From assembly GCA_015231755.1 (NCBI GenBank), contig JADGAZ010000008.1, forward strand, positions 102,602-166,601: a stretch of 64,000 bases of DNA, written 5' to 3'. Source of the stretch: Magnetococcales bacterium (GTDB taxonomy: Bacteria; Pseudomonadota; Magnetococcia; Magnetococcales; Magnetaquicoccaceae). The notes beneath the pieces are model-generated. The model had not been told where the DNA came from and ran no database searches. It worked only from the letters and a program-made list of their open reading frames with translations. A program made the translations under genes and the position numbers. This document shows, piece after piece, positions 47,088 through 56,858 of the stretch. How positions within the stretch are numbered: position 1 is the first letter of the stretch; the number at the start of each line of letters is the position of its first letter.

Positions 47088-47734
47088 CCGAATGGTTGCA
47101 CGCCACGGATCGCCAAGGCCGTTTCGTCAAGACCGAAGAGCGGACCACCCTGCTCGCCGAAATCCGCGAACACTCCCGACGCCACGGGGATGCCAATCTG
47201 GCTGTGCCGGTGGTTCACATCATCCTGCTGACCAGCTCCGGTCTGATCCGGATGGTGCAACGGGGCGACAAACCGGAAAATCCCTTCATGTGGGACAAGT
47301 CGGTGGGAGGCCATGTGGTCACGGACAATCCCGCCCTGACCCGTCAGGACTTCGATGACAATGCCCGCAAGGAGATGCAAGAGGAGATCGGCGTCGAGGA
47401 GGTGTTGATCGCCAACGATGGCCTGGATTATCATCGACTGGTCCAATCCGGCGCCCACGATCCCCACACCCGCGCCATCATCCGCATGATCGATCACGAC
47501 CCCTGGCAAGGCTCACTGAGTCGGGTGCGGGGGGGAGAACCCTGGCTCAAACGCCACAATGTGGTGGTTTACGTCGGAGTGTTCGATGGACCGTTTCGTT
47601 TCGTCGATGGGGAAGCCCTGGATCACCGTCTGATCAGCCGCGCCGAACTGATGGACGATCTGCTCGCCAATCCCTGGAACTATGCCGATGGCGCACGCAT
47701 CTTCATGCAGAAATACTATCACCTGCTCCGCTAA
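47084..47734 (+). CDS. NUDIX hydrolase-family protein
   Basis: 216 residues. The NUDIX segment reads GGHVVTDNP, then a longer loop, then NARKEMQEEIGVEEV (near 104-117), giving the Glu-rich metal site of the family, although the spacing between G and the REXXEE-like part is longer than the standard GX5EX7. The strand VPVVHIILLTSSGLIRMVQR opens the fold, and WDKSVGGHV matches the substrate strand of isopentenyl-diphosphate isomerase-like members. Substrate unknown. The ATG at 47084 overlaps the DUF4381 stop (ATGA), with GGAG nine bases before. Longer in-frame sequence upstream lies inside the previous gene. Confidence 0.85.
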   Translation: MTEWLHATDRQGRFVKTEERTTLLAEIREHSRRHGDANLAVPVVHIILLTSSGLIRMVQRGDKPENPFMWDKSVGGHVVTDNPALTRQDFDDNARKEMQEEIGVEEVLIANDGLDYHRLVQSGAHDPHTRAIIRMIDHDPWQGSLSRVRGGEPWLKRHNVVVYVGVFDGPFRFVDGEALDHRLISRAELMDDLLANPWNYADGARIFMQKYYHLLR

Positions 47735-47764
47735 CTCCTGACTCCTGAAGGGATATTCTCCCCC

Positions 47765-48247
47765 ATGCACCCCAATGATCTGGGCCGTCTGATCGGCCAA
47801 TGGTTTCAAAAACACAAAGATGAAAATCCCTTTGCCTTCGGCGAAATCCATCTCATCACCGAAGAAGAGGAAGCGGACATTCTGATCATCATCGGCAAGC
47901 CCATCGAGGATTGTCCCAACGCCGCAACCCATGCCAAACAGTGGGAAGGCACCCTCTACGACGCCCCCGTGACCTGGATCTGGCAACAGTTGGCGGACGA
48001 AAACGCGGATGAGTGGCTGCGGGTGATCTACGAGCGGGAAGCCCGTTCCATGAAAGGACAAATGCTCACCGCCCTGCTGGACCTGTTCCGCCTGATCGAA
48101 GAAAACGGCTATGCCATCGACTGGGAACCCGAAAACGAAAAGGAACCCTGGCGGGTCCGCCTGCACATCAACGCCCTGGAGGAAAAAAGCACCGAAGAGA
48201 CCCAACGCTGGCAAACGCTGTTGGCCAAACATCGGGGTGGGGGATGA
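47765..48247 (+). CDS. Acidic protein of unknown function (160 aa)
   Basis: 160 residues, strongly acidic with a beta-rich first half (FGEIHLITEEEEADILIIIG) and helical second half (AKQWEGTLYDAPVTWIWQQL, MLTALLDLFRLIEENG). It has no TM, signal or nucleic-acid motif. It follows the NUDIX gene by 30 bases with no clear ribosome site and converges with the OLD-family nuclease. I do not recognise it. An immunity or adaptor role is possible because of the acidity, but there is no toxin beside it. Confidence 0.6.
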   Translation: MHPNDLGRLIGQWFQKHKDENPFAFGEIHLITEEEEADILIIIGKPIEDCPNAATHAKQWEGTLYDAPVTWIWQQLADENADEWLRVIYEREARSMKGQMLTALLDLFRLIEENGYAIDWEPENEKEPWRVRLHINALEEKSTEETQRWQTLLAKHRGGG

Positions 48248-48285
48248 GTGAAAGATTGCCGGGTTGAACGGCATAGGTCCGGCAT

Positions 48286-50034
48286 TCAGGTGTCGTTTCT
48301 GGCCAGGGTCATCATCCTGTTGAAAAAAAGATGCACGTCTGCGTGAATCTCGTCCGCCTGCATGGCCAGGGCGATCTCTTCGCGCAAAAACAACACGGAT
48401 GGCTCCTCGTGTCTCAGTTGGTGAAACAGGGAGTCATCGTTTTCAAACAGGATGCGCTTGCCATCCACGACCTTGAACCACTCTGCCTTGATCTCCCGCC
48501 AGGTCTGGTTGGGTGGCAGGTGCAGATTCTGTTCTGCAAAAAAAGAGTCGATTCTGGATACGAGGGGAACCGCGCGCAGCGAACCCATTCTCTGTTGAGC
48601 AAACCGTTTCCAGGCCTCGGGGACCAGCAGATAATTCTCGATGTTCTTGCGTTTCCATTCCATCAAAACGGGATTATTCGCTTTCGGATGAAAGGCGCTG
48701 CGTGCGTCGTCGTAGTCGAAAAGCACCAATCTGGAGACTTGCGGGATGACCTGACACAAGGTTTTAAAGTGTTTGTCCGCGCTATCGCGCATCTCCTTCT
48801 TGCTGCCACCCCCCATCTTCTTGAAATAAACAGACTGCATCACCTCCTGGGCGTCACAGCGCGCGGCCCAATTGCGCAAAATACGCTCATCGCTGTCCCC
48901 TTCCACATACAGAATGAAGGGTGACTGCGTCAGTCGATCGATTTCCACATTGGACACCTCCGCCAAGGCGCGCACCACCTGGGGTACGGAGTCGATGCGC
49001 GCGGGGGTCTGTTTCAGCAACGACAGGATCTGTCCGGCATCCACACCCGAGACAAACTCCTGGGCATGGGTGGCGATCAAAAATTGCATGCCGGTATCGC
49101 CGGATTTCCTTTTAAAAAAATCCAGCAGCTCCCGTTGCAGACTGGCATGCAGATGGGCATCCGGCTCATCGATCAACAGGGTGGTCGGTTTGTAACCATA
49201 CAAGAACGCCAACAGGGTCAGCGTCTGATGAAAACCGCTGCCACCGGAGATGACATCGTAGAGCCTGCCGTTTTGTCGATACTCGACCCGAATGTACACA
49301 TCCTGGGCCGGGTCGTATTCCGGGGGCAGTATGTCAACCGAAAACCACAAGCGGACCATGGCGGCCAACTCCTGCCAATCCGCCGGGGGAGCGCGACGTT
49401 TTCCGGATTTTTCTTTCTCCCCGGGAGTGGGGGGAGGACACACGCTCAACAACAGATTGCGCAACACACTTCCCGGCTGCCCCTTGCCCACCTGCTGACG
49501 GATGGGAGAGCTGTCCAGACGTTTTTCGACAGGCTCCAGCCCGGAGAATGGCGGGATATAGGCGATTCTTGGCATGCCGTTGCCGTCGGCCCGACGAAAC
49601 CGATCCCACCCTTCCGAAGGGATGGCATAAATGGTCTGTGGCGAGTGATAACGCAAGTCCACGCCAAACTGCCGCTCTTCGCCGTTTTGATGTCGCCACT
49701 CCACGATGATCTGAATCAGGATATATTTCAGCTTTTTTTGTCCATCACTCCCGATGAACGCGGCCCGATCGGTCTTGTCTTTCCACAACAGACTGAATTC
49801 CGGCACCGGCAAGGCCGTGAAGTTGGGCAAGACCACCTGAATGCCCTTGTTGCCTCTGGATTGATGAAACAGATCCACGCAATACTGCCAAATGGCCAAC
49901 GCCTGCAACACCGTGCTTTTGCCACTGTTGTTGCGCCCCACCAGCAGATCGAACGGCCCGAACCGGTACACCTGTTCATCGACGCTCTTGAAGTGTTTCA
50001 AGATCAAACGGGTGATCTGGATGAACTCCCCCAT
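48286..50034 (-). CDS. OLD-family ATPase with Toprim nuclease domain
   Basis: 582 residues. N-terminal ABC-type ATPase: Walker A GRNNSGKST (33-41), signature-like ISGGSGFHQTLTLLAF, Walker B TLLIDEPDAHLH and IATHAQEF. The C-terminal third is a Toprim domain with ILYVEGDSDERIL (catalytic Glu) and LVLFDYDDARSAF (DxD-like site), which makes it an overcoming-lysogenization-defect (OLD) type endonuclease. Class 2 OLD proteins with a UvrD-like helicase are Gabija (GajA); no helicase is next to it, so a class 1 standalone enzyme is more likely. A role in phage defence or DNA repair is known for the family. It is followed by the 2Fe-2S ferredoxin on the same strand upstream by three bases. Confidence 0.88.
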   Translation of the reverse strand: MGEFIQITRLILKHFKSVDEQVYRFGPFDLLVGRNNSGKSTVLQALAIWQYCVDLFHQSRGNKGIQVVLPNFTALPVPEFSLLWKDKTDRAAFIGSDGQKKLKYILIQIIVEWRHQNGEERQFGVDLRYHSPQTIYAIPSEGWDRFRRADGNGMPRIAYIPPFSGLEPVEKRLDSSPIRQQVGKGQPGSVLRNLLLSVCPPPTPGEKEKSGKRRAPPADWQELAAMVRLWFSVDILPPEYDPAQDVYIRVEYRQNGRLYDVISGGSGFHQTLTLLAFLYGYKPTTLLIDEPDAHLHASLQRELLDFFKRKSGDTGMQFLIATHAQEFVSGVDAGQILSLLKQTPARIDSVPQVVRALAEVSNVEIDRLTQSPFILYVEGDSDERILRNWAARCDAQEVMQSVYFKKMGGGSKKEMRDSADKHFKTLCQVIPQVSRLVLFDYDDARSAFHPKANNPVLMEWKRKNIENYLLVPEAWKRFAQQRMGSLRAVPLVSRIDSFFAEQNLHLPPNQTWREIKAEWFKVVDGKRILFENDDSLFHQLRHEEPSVLFLREEIALAMQADEIHADVHLFFNRMMTLARNDT

Positions 50035-50037
50035 CCC

Positions 50038-50322
50038 CTACTCCTCCCGCCCTTCCACCGCTAACGCCGCCCGCACCGCCTCCACCACCTCTCCCAGTCG
50101 CTCGGGGGTCATACGGGTGAAAAAGGCGCCCCCGGGGGCGATGCGCAGGTTGGGCCCCTCGTTGCAACGCCCGAAACACAGCAACGGCTTGACCGGAACC
50201 GACAGCCCCTGGGCCGCAAACTCCTGTTCCAGCAACCGGATCAATTCCAGGCTGCCACCTTGGACACAGGATGAAGCCTGACCCATCCGCTCCTTGACAC
50301 ACACAATAACGCTCGTTTTCAT
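50038..50322 (-). CDS. Thioredoxin-like [2Fe-2S] ferredoxin
   Basis: 94 residues of the (2Fe-2S) ferredoxin family with the thioredoxin fold. Cysteines in SVIVCVKERMGQASSCVQGG and LLCFGRCNEGPNL are arranged as in NuoE-like or shethna-type clusters. The last cysteine pair (CFGRC) and GGAFF are the usual C-terminal cluster half. It lies upstream of the OLD nuclease by three bases and is the first gene on that strand. An electron donor role is inferred from the family; its partner cannot be named. Confidence 0.85.
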   Translation of the reverse strand: MKTSVIVCVKERMGQASSCVQGGSLELIRLLEQEFAAQGLSVPVKPLLCFGRCNEGPNLRIAPGGAFFTRMTPERLGEVVEAVRAALAVEGREE

Positions 50323-50482
50323 GATGGTTCTGGCCCTGGAGGCTGTTTGATGATTCCATGCCGCATGAAAATCCGGGCAACCTGGACAATCCGGCTCCTG
50401 TCGTCATCTGTTGTCAGCGGCATTTTTCCGCAACGGTTTCGGCCCGGAAAATCCATAAGATATTCATCGTCTGATGATCACT

Positions 50483-50512
50483 TTGACAGAAATGTTAAGG
50501 TTGCGCTATGGT
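50483..50512 (+). promoter_or_regulatory. Candidate sigma-70 promoter of the MASE3 hybrid kinase
   Basis: TTGACA (50483-50488, perfect) and TATGGT (50507-50512) are 18 bases apart. They lie about 75 bases before the ATG at 50588 and agree with that start, because the longer frame that begins at 50474 would then start upstream of transcription. Confidence 0.45.
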
Positions 50513-50587
50513 GCATATCTTGAGATCCTGGCTGGCCCCCGTTCAATCCCCACGCCCCCGCTTGATAAGGATAGCCTGGAGTATTCC

Positions 50588-53500
50588 ATGAACCCTCTCG
50601 TATCGACGCCGGATGACAAGAGCCTCAACGCCAACCGACTCTCCAGCATCCTGATCAAGACCTGTCTGGTATTGGCACTGGTACTGATATCCTTCAAGAA
50701 TTTCCTGCTGTTTCATATTCTGGCGGAATTCTTCAGCATCATCATCGCGTTCACTTTCTTTATTATTGCCTGGAACGGACGGCGTTTCTTCGACAATCAC
50801 TATCTGTTGTTCCTGGGTATTGCCTTTCTGTTCATCGGGTTTCTCGACCTGATCCATACCCTGGGCTACAAGGGCATGGGAATCTTTGATCGTCGGGACG
50901 CCAATCTGGCGACCCAATTGTGGATCGGGGCACGTTATCTGGAGGCGCTGTCATTCCTCGCCGCCTTTTTCTTCATACGACGCAAGCTGTCGGTGAATGG
51001 ATTGCTGCTCCTGTATACCGTGGTCACCGGACTGATTCTGTTGTCCATCTTCAAATGGGGTCTTTTTCCCGACTGCTGGGTGGATGGCCAGGGACTGACA
51101 CCTTTCAAGAAAAACAGCGAATACGTCATTTGTATCATTCTGCTTTACGACATGATCCTGCTGCATCGCCAGAAGAAACAGTTCGCCACGGATATTCTGA
51201 TTCTGCTGCGTTGGGCGATGATCACCACGGTGGGTGCGGAACTGACCTTCACCTTCTATGTGGATACCTACGGATTTTCCAATCTGATTGGGCACCTGCT
51301 CAAAATTACCACGTTTTATTGTCTCTACAAGGCGGTGGCGGAAACCACCCTGGAAACCCCCATCAAGACTCTTTACTACAACATCACCAGCACCCGGGAC
51401 GCCTTGGCAGCCGCCAATCAGGAACTGTCCGCCCGTCAGATGCAGTTGGAAATGGCTCAGGAGATTGCCCAGTTGGGTCACTGGCACTGGGAGATTGCCA
51501 GTGATCGGCTTGTCTGGTCCAAAGAGATCTATCGCATCTTTGGTCTGGATCCCAAAAAAGATACCCCCTCCTACGACATTTTTCTGCGCTCCATTCCCGA
51601 ATCGGAACGCCAACAGGTCTCCCGGGCGATCGATCAGGCACTGTCGCAACCCGGAACCTCCTATCAGACCGAACACCGGGTACTCCGATCCGACGGCACC
51701 TTGTGCCATGTGCTGGAACGGGGCGAAGTGATCCGAGACGAGCATGGCCAAGCCGTATCCATGCTCGGAACCGTTCTGGATCTGACCAAGCGGCATCAGG
51801 TCGAAGCGCGAATCCGTATCCTGTCCCAGGCGGTGGAGCAAAGTCCCTCCTCCGTTGTCATTACCGATCGGGAGGGAATCATCCAATACGTCAACCACAG
51901 CTTTATCACATCAAGCGGCTATTCCCGCGAGGAACTCCTGGGCCATGACCCCAGTCTGCTCAGGTCCGGAATCACGTCGCCGGAGGTTTATCAAAATTTG
52001 TGGCAAACCATCACCAGTGGACGGGTGTGGCGGGGTGACCTGTGCAACCGACACAAGAATGGTGAATTGTATTGGGAACTGGCCAACATTTCCCCCATTC
52101 GTGATCAAAACGGCAACATCTCCCATTTTCTCGGCATCAAGGACGACATCACCGATAAAAAACGGCTGGAGTTGGAAAAACAACAAGCCCTGGATCGGGC
52201 CGAACAGGCCAACCGGGCCAAAACCGAATTTCTGGCCACCATGAGCCACGAAATCCGTACACCGATGAACGGCGTGCTGGGAATGGCGGATTTGATTCTG
52301 TCCACCCCCTTGACCCATCAGCAACGTCATTATGTCGAAACCATTCATCGTTCCGGACGGACTTTGTTGTGTATCATCAACGATATTCTGGATTTTTCCA
52401 AAATCCAGGCCGGCCAGTTGGTCATGGATATCATCCGCTTCGATCTGGATGAGATCATTCAGGATCTCAACGGCCTTCTGGCTGACAAGGCAACTTCCAA
52501 AGGATTGACCTTTCACATCAAGCTGGCGGACGGGGTGCCGCTCCACCTGTTGGGGGATCCGTATCGTCTCAATCAAATTCTGTTCAATCTGGTTGGCAAC
52601 GCGATCAAATTCACGACCAAAGGATCGGTCCAGGTATGGGTCGAAGTCGCGGAAAAACGAGAAGCGGATGTCCAACTGCGTTTCCAGGTGATGGATACCG
52701 GTATCGGTATCGCTCCCGAATTCCACAATCGACTGTTCCAGGCCTTTTCTCAGGAAGACCCATCGATTACGCGAAGATTTGGCGGAACCGGGCTGGGATT
52801 GGCCATCACCCAACGTCTGGTGAGCCTGATGAACGGGAAGTTGCAGTTCTCAAGCCTTCCGGAACAAGGATCGACCTTCTGGTTCACCATTCGGTTTGGC
52901 TTGCAGCAGCCCGGTGATCGACAGAAAATCGCAAGCTGGCATGCCCAACAACGCCCCATCACACCGGATCATTTTCGTTTCACAGGCCGGATTCTGTTGG
53001 TGGAGGACAATCTGGTCAACCAGGAGGTGACGGTGGCGACCCTGGAGTTGTTCGGCTGTCAGGTGACGATCGCCAACAACGGCCAACAGGCCATCGCTAC
53101 GGTCCATGAAGCGGTCACGCCATTTGATCTCATCTTCATGGACTGCGAAATGCCCATCCTGGACGGATTTGAAACCACCCGACATCTGCGGCAATGGGAA
53201 CAAGAGACGGACCGGTCCCGCACTCCCATTGTCGCGCTCACCGCCCATGTCCTGCAAGAGAGTCGGCAACAGTGCCATGAGGCCGGCATGGATGACTATC
53301 TGAGAAAACCTTTCAGCCAGGCGGATCTGGGGGGCATACTGAATCGTTGGTTGCCTCAACCGCCAGCAGAGACGACCAACAAGAAATCCGATAAACCGGC
53401 CTCCTCTGTCCCCGATCCGACTGCTTCCGCCCCGCAGTCGATATCGATGCCAGCATCATCCCTTCCGAAACGCTTCCGGGAGGAAGACACGGCACGGGTT

Positions 53501-53866
53501 TCCATTCCCGTGCTGGATCCAACCGCTCTGGACCTCATCCAAACCTTGACCCGAAAACGGGGGAACGGTCTTCTGGGCAAAATGGTGGACCACTATCTGA
53601 TACGCACACCGGAATTGTTGGCGGAACTGGAAGAGGCCCTGAAACAAAACGATGCCAAAAGAATCCGGTTTGCCGCCCATTCCCTGAAATCCACCAGTCT
53701 CACCATTGGAGCGACCCACATGGTTGAACTGGGACGCATCATGGAGGCCAATCACACGGATTTCACCGTGGTGCGCCAGTCCTGTCAGTTGTGCGGCACG
53801 GCTTTTGTCCAGGTCAGGCAGGCCTTGAACGACTTGTTGACTTCCCAGGCATTGGAAGAAACATGA
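50588..53866 (+). CDS. MASE3-PAS hybrid histidine kinase with REC and HPt
   Basis: 1092 residues. A seven- to eight-helix MASE3 membrane sensor (about 20-255; [35 protein letters not shown]) precedes two PAS/PAC domains, HisKA with [14 protein letters not shown] (His 554), an ATPase ([17 protein letters not shown]), a receiver with VEDNLVNQE and [11 protein letters not shown] (Asp 852), a Ser/Pro-rich linker, and an HPt with AAHSLKSTS (His 1031). All phosphorelay residues are intact. The ATG at 50588 has TGGAG seven bases upstream and a promoter at 50483-50512. It converges with a REC protein gene at 53878, the obvious candidate partner. Confidence 0.94.
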   Translation: MNPLVSTPDDKSLNANRLSSILIKTCLVLALVLISFKNFLLFHILAEFFSIIIAFTFFIIAWNGRRFFDNHYLLFLGIAFLFIGFLDLIHTLGYKGMGIFDRRDANLATQLWIGARYLEALSFLAAFFFIRRKLSVNGLLLLYTVVTGLILLSIFKWGLFPDCWVDGQGLTPFKKNSEYVICIILLYDMILLHRQKKQFATDILILLRWAMITTVGAELTFTFYVDTYGFSNLIGHLLKITTFYCLYKAVAETTLETPIKTLYYNITSTRDALAAANQELSARQMQLEMAQEIAQLGHWHWEIASDRLVWSKEIYRIFGLDPKKDTPSYDIFLRSIPESERQQVSRAIDQALSQPGTSYQTEHRVLRSDGTLCHVLERGEVIRDEHGQAVSMLGTVLDLTKRHQVEARIRILSQAVEQSPSSVVITDREGIIQYVNHSFITSSGYSREELLGHDPSLLRSGITSPEVYQNLWQTITSGRVWRGDLCNRHKNGELYWELANISPIRDQNGNISHFLGIKDDITDKKRLELEKQQALDRAEQANRAKTEFLATMSHEIRTPMNGVLGMADLILSTPLTHQQRHYVETIHRSGRTLLCIINDILDFSKIQAGQLVMDIIRFDLDEIIQDLNGLLADKATSKGLTFHIKLADGVPLHLLGDPYRLNQILFNLVGNAIKFTTKGSVQVWVEVAEKREADVQLRFQVMDTGIGIAPEFHNRLFQAFSQEDPSITRRFGGTGLGLAITQRLVSLMNGKLQFSSLPEQGSTFWFTIRFGLQQPGDRQKIASWHAQQRPITPDHFRFTGRILLVEDNLVNQEVTVATLELFGCQVTIANNGQQAIATVHEAVTPFDLIFMDCEMPILDGFETTRHLRQWEQETDRSRTPIVALTAHVLQESRQQCHEAGMDDYLRKPFSQADLGGILNRWLPQPPAETTNKKSDKPASSVPDPTASAPQSISMPASSLPKRFREEDTARVSIPVLDPTALDLIQTLTRKRGNGLLGKMVDHYLIRTPELLAELEEALKQNDAKRIRFAAHSLKSTSLTIGATHMVELGRIMEANHTDFTVVRQSCQLCGTAFVQVRQALNDLLTSQALEET

Positions 53867-53877
53867 CTTGGACAACC

Positions 53878-54786
53878 TCAAAAGGCTGGAGGAATCTCGG
53901 CTGTCAATTTGTTTTCGTATAATTTATGCATGATCTTGCTGACGCTGACAGGCTTGATGATATAATCCGAACAATATCCTTGAAAAAAAGCCTTGCAAAC
54001 GTTGTCATGGGAATCCACTGCCGTGACCATGAAGACAAACACATCGTTACCCTGTTTCTTGTGCATGTGTTCAAAAGCGCGTATTTGCTGCAACGCCTGA
54101 TGTCCATCCATGATCGGCATCATGATGTCCATGAAGATCACATGATACGGTTGATCACGTTCGTGAGCCGCCCGGAAGGCATTGACCGCCTCTTCACCGT
54201 TGCAGGCAATATGACAGATTCCAAGGTCTGAAACGATCTCCTGGATGAGCAGGCGACTGTTGAAATCATCATCCACAATCAGCATGCGCAACGGTTGAAC
54301 AGGATCCCGGGTCAAGACCTCTTTTCTGACATAACCATCCACGGCAGCGTTCTGAGCGCCAAAGAACGTGATCTGTTCTTGGTCATTGGCGTGAATTCGG
54401 TTGTCAGTCACATGAAACCCCGCGCTGATCCCCAGTTTCAAACCATGGATCAGCACCGCCAGATCTTCAATTTCCTGCTGGCAGGATTCGTTGTTGATCG
54501 CGCTCCGATACATCAGACCAAGAGTCATCAGGATGGACTCGCGGATCAAATCGTTGACCTTCCTTTTGCCGGTATTGATCATCAAGAGGATCTGTTTCAG
54601 GTCTTCACAGATCTCATTGAAATCGGAGTTCCTCAGGTTCTCAAAGATCGATTTCAACTCCGACAATCCGGCTATGAACATTTCCAAAAGCTGTCGGGTC
54701 GGGGGATCGAACAGTCGGTCACGAATGCGGAAGATCTGATCATTCAGATTATTGCAAAGATTCAGACTGACCTCACATCGATTCAT
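53878..54786 (-). CDS. Response regulator with C-terminal receiver domain
   Basis: 302 residues: an N-terminal helical region of about 170 residues (LRNSDFNEICEDLKQILLMI, LMYRSAINNESCQQEIEDLA) without a domain I can name, then a receiver with MLIVDDDFNSRLL, FMDIMMPIMDGHQAL (Asp near 235), VTAVDS and IIKPVSVS. The output is therefore N-terminal to the receiver and does not look DNA-binding. The ATG at 54786 is chosen for its GGAG six bases upstream; an ATG at 54798 and a longer hydrophobic N-terminus from 54957 lack ribosome sites. It probably partners the convergent hybrid kinase 3. Confidence 0.87.
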   Translation of the reverse strand: MNRCEVSLNLCNNLNDQIFRIRDRLFDPPTRQLLEMFIAGLSELKSIFENLRNSDFNEICEDLKQILLMINTGKRKVNDLIRESILMTLGLMYRSAINNESCQQEIEDLAVLIHGLKLGISAGFHVTDNRIHANDQEQITFFGAQNAAVDGYVRKEVLTRDPVQPLRMLIVDDDFNSRLLIQEIVSDLGICHIACNGEEAVNAFRAAHERDQPYHVIFMDIMMPIMDGHQALQQIRAFEHMHKKQGNDVFVFMVTAVDSHDNVCKAFFQGYCSDYIIKPVSVSKIMHKLYENKLTAEIPPAF

Positions 54787-55101
54787 CTGCGGCTCCATTT
54801 TATAGTCTATACGGCGCAGGCTTGTTGCCGCGCCTTCCTCCTTCAAGGAAAGTGCCGCACAAACCGCCATTATTTGCCAAAATTGCCGAATTGGCACAAT
54901 AACACACCAACAAGAAAAAATCAAAGCACAACATAGAGATATCCCGAGTCCCCACAATTTTGATTAATTTCAGATAATAAACAGGATGAGGACGACCCAC
55001 GATTTTCCAGATGACGGGGCTGGGCCGCATCGTGTATTCTCCATAAAAAGTCCAACTGGCGCCATACGTTATTGTTAACAAACGACCATACGGGAATCTC
55101 C
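54787..55101. other. AT-rich divergent spacer ahead of the pilus operon
   Basis: 315 bases between the REC gene and pilE, lower in GC than the surrounding genes. A perfect palindrome TTGTTAACAA lies at 55072-55081, 20 bases before the pilE start. No sigma-54 promoter with the GG-N10-GC pattern matches fully. I cannot place promoters for the two genes reliably. Confidence 0.5.
55072..55081. promoter_or_regulatory. Palindrome ahead of the pilin start
   Basis: TTGTTAACAA is a perfect 10-base palindrome centred about 25 bases upstream of the pilE start codon, a plausible operator position. Confidence 0.25.
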
Positions 55102-55524
55102 ATGCGCCACTCTCCTGAATCCCGAGGCTTCACCCTGGTGGAACTGCTGATCGTCGTGGCGATCATCGCCGTGTTGAGCGCCGTGGCCCTGCCCAATTAT
55201 CAAGACTCGGTACGCAAGTCGCGCCGCGCCGACGCCCAGCAACTGATGACCGCCATCGCCAACCGCGAAGAGGTCTATCTGCTGGATGCCATGAGCTATT
55301 CCAACTCCTTCACCACCCTGAATTTCACCCTCAACGGCTGGACCTGCGCCAACACCACCTGTACCAACGCCTATTACACGGTCATCGTCACCCCCGGAAC
55401 CGGTGCGCCGCCGTCGTTCACCATCACCGCCACCCCTGTCGCCGCATCCACCCAAGCCAGCGATGGCATTCTCACCCTGACCAATACCGGCACCAAAACC
55501 CGCAACGGCGTGTCGGGCTGGTAA
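55102..55524 (+). CDS. pilE: Type IV pilin (PilE/PilA-like)
   Basis: 140 residues. Class III signal with the pre-pilin cleavage SRGFTLVELLIVVAIIAVL: Gly at -1, Phe at +1, Glu at +5. The hydrophobic helix continues to about residue 30, and the globular beta region has a Cys pair (TCANTTC). The ATG at 55102 is followed directly by the short basic leader. Placement at the head of fimT-pilV-pilW-pilX-pilY1 fits a major pilin or PilE minor pilin. Confidence 0.92.
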   Translation: MRHSPESRGFTLVELLIVVAIIAVLSAVALPNYQDSVRKSRRADAQQLMTAIANREEVYLLDAMSYSNSFTTLNFTLNGWTCANTTCTNAYYTVIVTPGTGAPPSFTITATPVAASTQASDGILTLTNTGTKTRNGVSGW

Positions 55525-55536
55525 GGAGCCACCACC

Positions 55537-56028
55537 ATGGGCCGGATCGATACATCAAACAGAAACAAAGGCTTCACCCTGGTGGAAACGCTCATCACCC
55601 TGAGCATTGTCGCCATTCTCATGACCCTCGGCCTGCCCTACATGAAAAACGCGGTCTTGACCCAACAGGTCAAAAACGCGGTCTCCGACCTGCATTTCAG
55701 TCTGGTCCACGCCCGCAGCGAGGCGATCAAACGCAACGCCAATGTCACCATCACCCCAACCGGCACCTGGAACGGTGGCTGGAGCGTGCTGTCCGGAACC
55801 ACCGTGCTTAAAAACCAGGACGGCTATCCGGATCTCACCATCACCGGACCCGCCGGCAGCGTCACCTACCAACGCAATGGACGGCCCGCAGCCGCCATGA
55901 CCGACTTCAATGTCTCGGTCAGCGGCAATACCGCCGTCACGATGCGCTGCGTCAGCATCGGCGCCAACGGCGTGCCTCACACCACCATCGACAGCGACTC
56001 CAACCCGGCCAATGGCTGCACGCTGTGA
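55537..56028 (+). CDS. fimT: Minor pseudopilin FimT/FimU (GspH-like)
   Basis: 163 residues with prepilin leader NKGFTLVETLITLSIVAIL and a FimT/GspH globular domain (LHFSLVHARSEAIKRNANVT; TITPTGTWNGGWSV). The C-terminal Cys pair (MRCVSIGANG, ANGCTL) is typical. The ATG at 55537 has AAGGAG eight bases upstream, 12 bases after the pilE stop. It would prime pilus assembly with PilV, PilW and PilX. Confidence 0.9.
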   Translation: MGRIDTSNRNKGFTLVETLITLSIVAILMTLGLPYMKNAVLTQQVKNAVSDLHFSLVHARSEAIKRNANVTITPTGTWNGGWSVLSGTTVLKNQDGYPDLTITGPAGSVTYQRNGRPAAAMTDFNVSVSGNTAVTMRCVSIGANGVPHTTIDSDSNPANGCTL

Positions 56029-56186
56029 CCGCTCCCATACCCGTGAAAAGGCCCAATCGATCCATCTAAAAAATGGTGCATATTTTTCTTGATGGATAAC
56101 CCCTGCCGATGTATGCTCAAATCCCAACACGATCCAAACGGTTTGCGCGTCCATCTCCCTCGACCCAGACGAAACGGGCGACACCG

Positions 56187-56858
56187 ATGATGACCCGATC
56201 TGATGTCCGCTGTGGTGGTTTTTCGCTGTTGGAGATTCTGATCACCCTACTGATCGTCTCCGTGGGACTGCTTGGGCTGGCCTCATTGCTCTCCCGGATG
56301 CACGTCGCGGAACTGGAGGCGTATCAACGCACCCAGGCGTTGATCATGCTCTCCGACATCAGCGAGCGGCTCACGGTGCATCGGGGCACCCTTTCTTGTT
56401 TCGCCTACACCACCAACACCACCAATGGCACCCCCTTCATCGGCACCCCGGGAAGCGGATGGATGTTGCCCACCGGTTGCGCCGTCAGCACTGCGCTGCT
56501 CAATACCCGGACCGACGAGGCCTTGAGCCAACTCAACGACCAACTCCAGGGACTGGCGGAAGTCAAAACCGGTTCCGCCAGCGGATCCGGGGCCATGATC
56601 GGGGCCAGAGCCTGCATCCACTACAACAGCGCCGATCTGCTGGCCGACAGCACCGGCGCACCCATTGCCGGAACCGGAACCTATACCATCACCGTGGTCT
56701 GGCAGGGACTCGCCCCCACCGTGGCCCCACCGGCGACCCATGCCTGCGCCAACGGCCTGTACGGCTCCGAAACCTTGAGACGGGCGGTCTCCACCTCGAT
56801 CCGCTTTGCCAATCTCACCGCCGCCCAACTGGAACAGGAGTCACCCGCATGGATGTGA
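56187..56858 (+). CDS. pilV: Minor pilin PilV
   Basis: 223 residues. Prepilin leader CGGFSLLEILITLLIVSVGL with Gly at -1 and Glu at +5, then the PilV motif ASLLSRMHVAELEAYQRTQA, and further NDQLQGLAEVKTGSASG. The leader is eight residues long from the ATG at 56187. The stop overlaps the pilW start by ten bases. The 158-base gap before it contains no gene. Confidence 0.87.
   Translation: MMTRSDVRCGGFSLLEILITLLIVSVGLLGLASLLSRMHVAELEAYQRTQALIMLSDISERLTVHRGTLSCFAYTTNTTNGTPFIGTPGSGWMLPTGCAVSTALLNTRTDEALSQLNDQLQGLAEVKTGSASGSGAMIGARACIHYNSADLLADSTGAPIAGTGTYTITVVWQGLAPTVAPPATHACANGLYGSETLRRAVSTSIRFANLTAAQLEQESPAWM

Noticed and set aside
54830..54870. A sigma-54 type promoter upstream of the REC gene
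   Set aside because: A GGCAC-N5-TTGA pattern occurs on the minus strand, but the -12 GC is missing.
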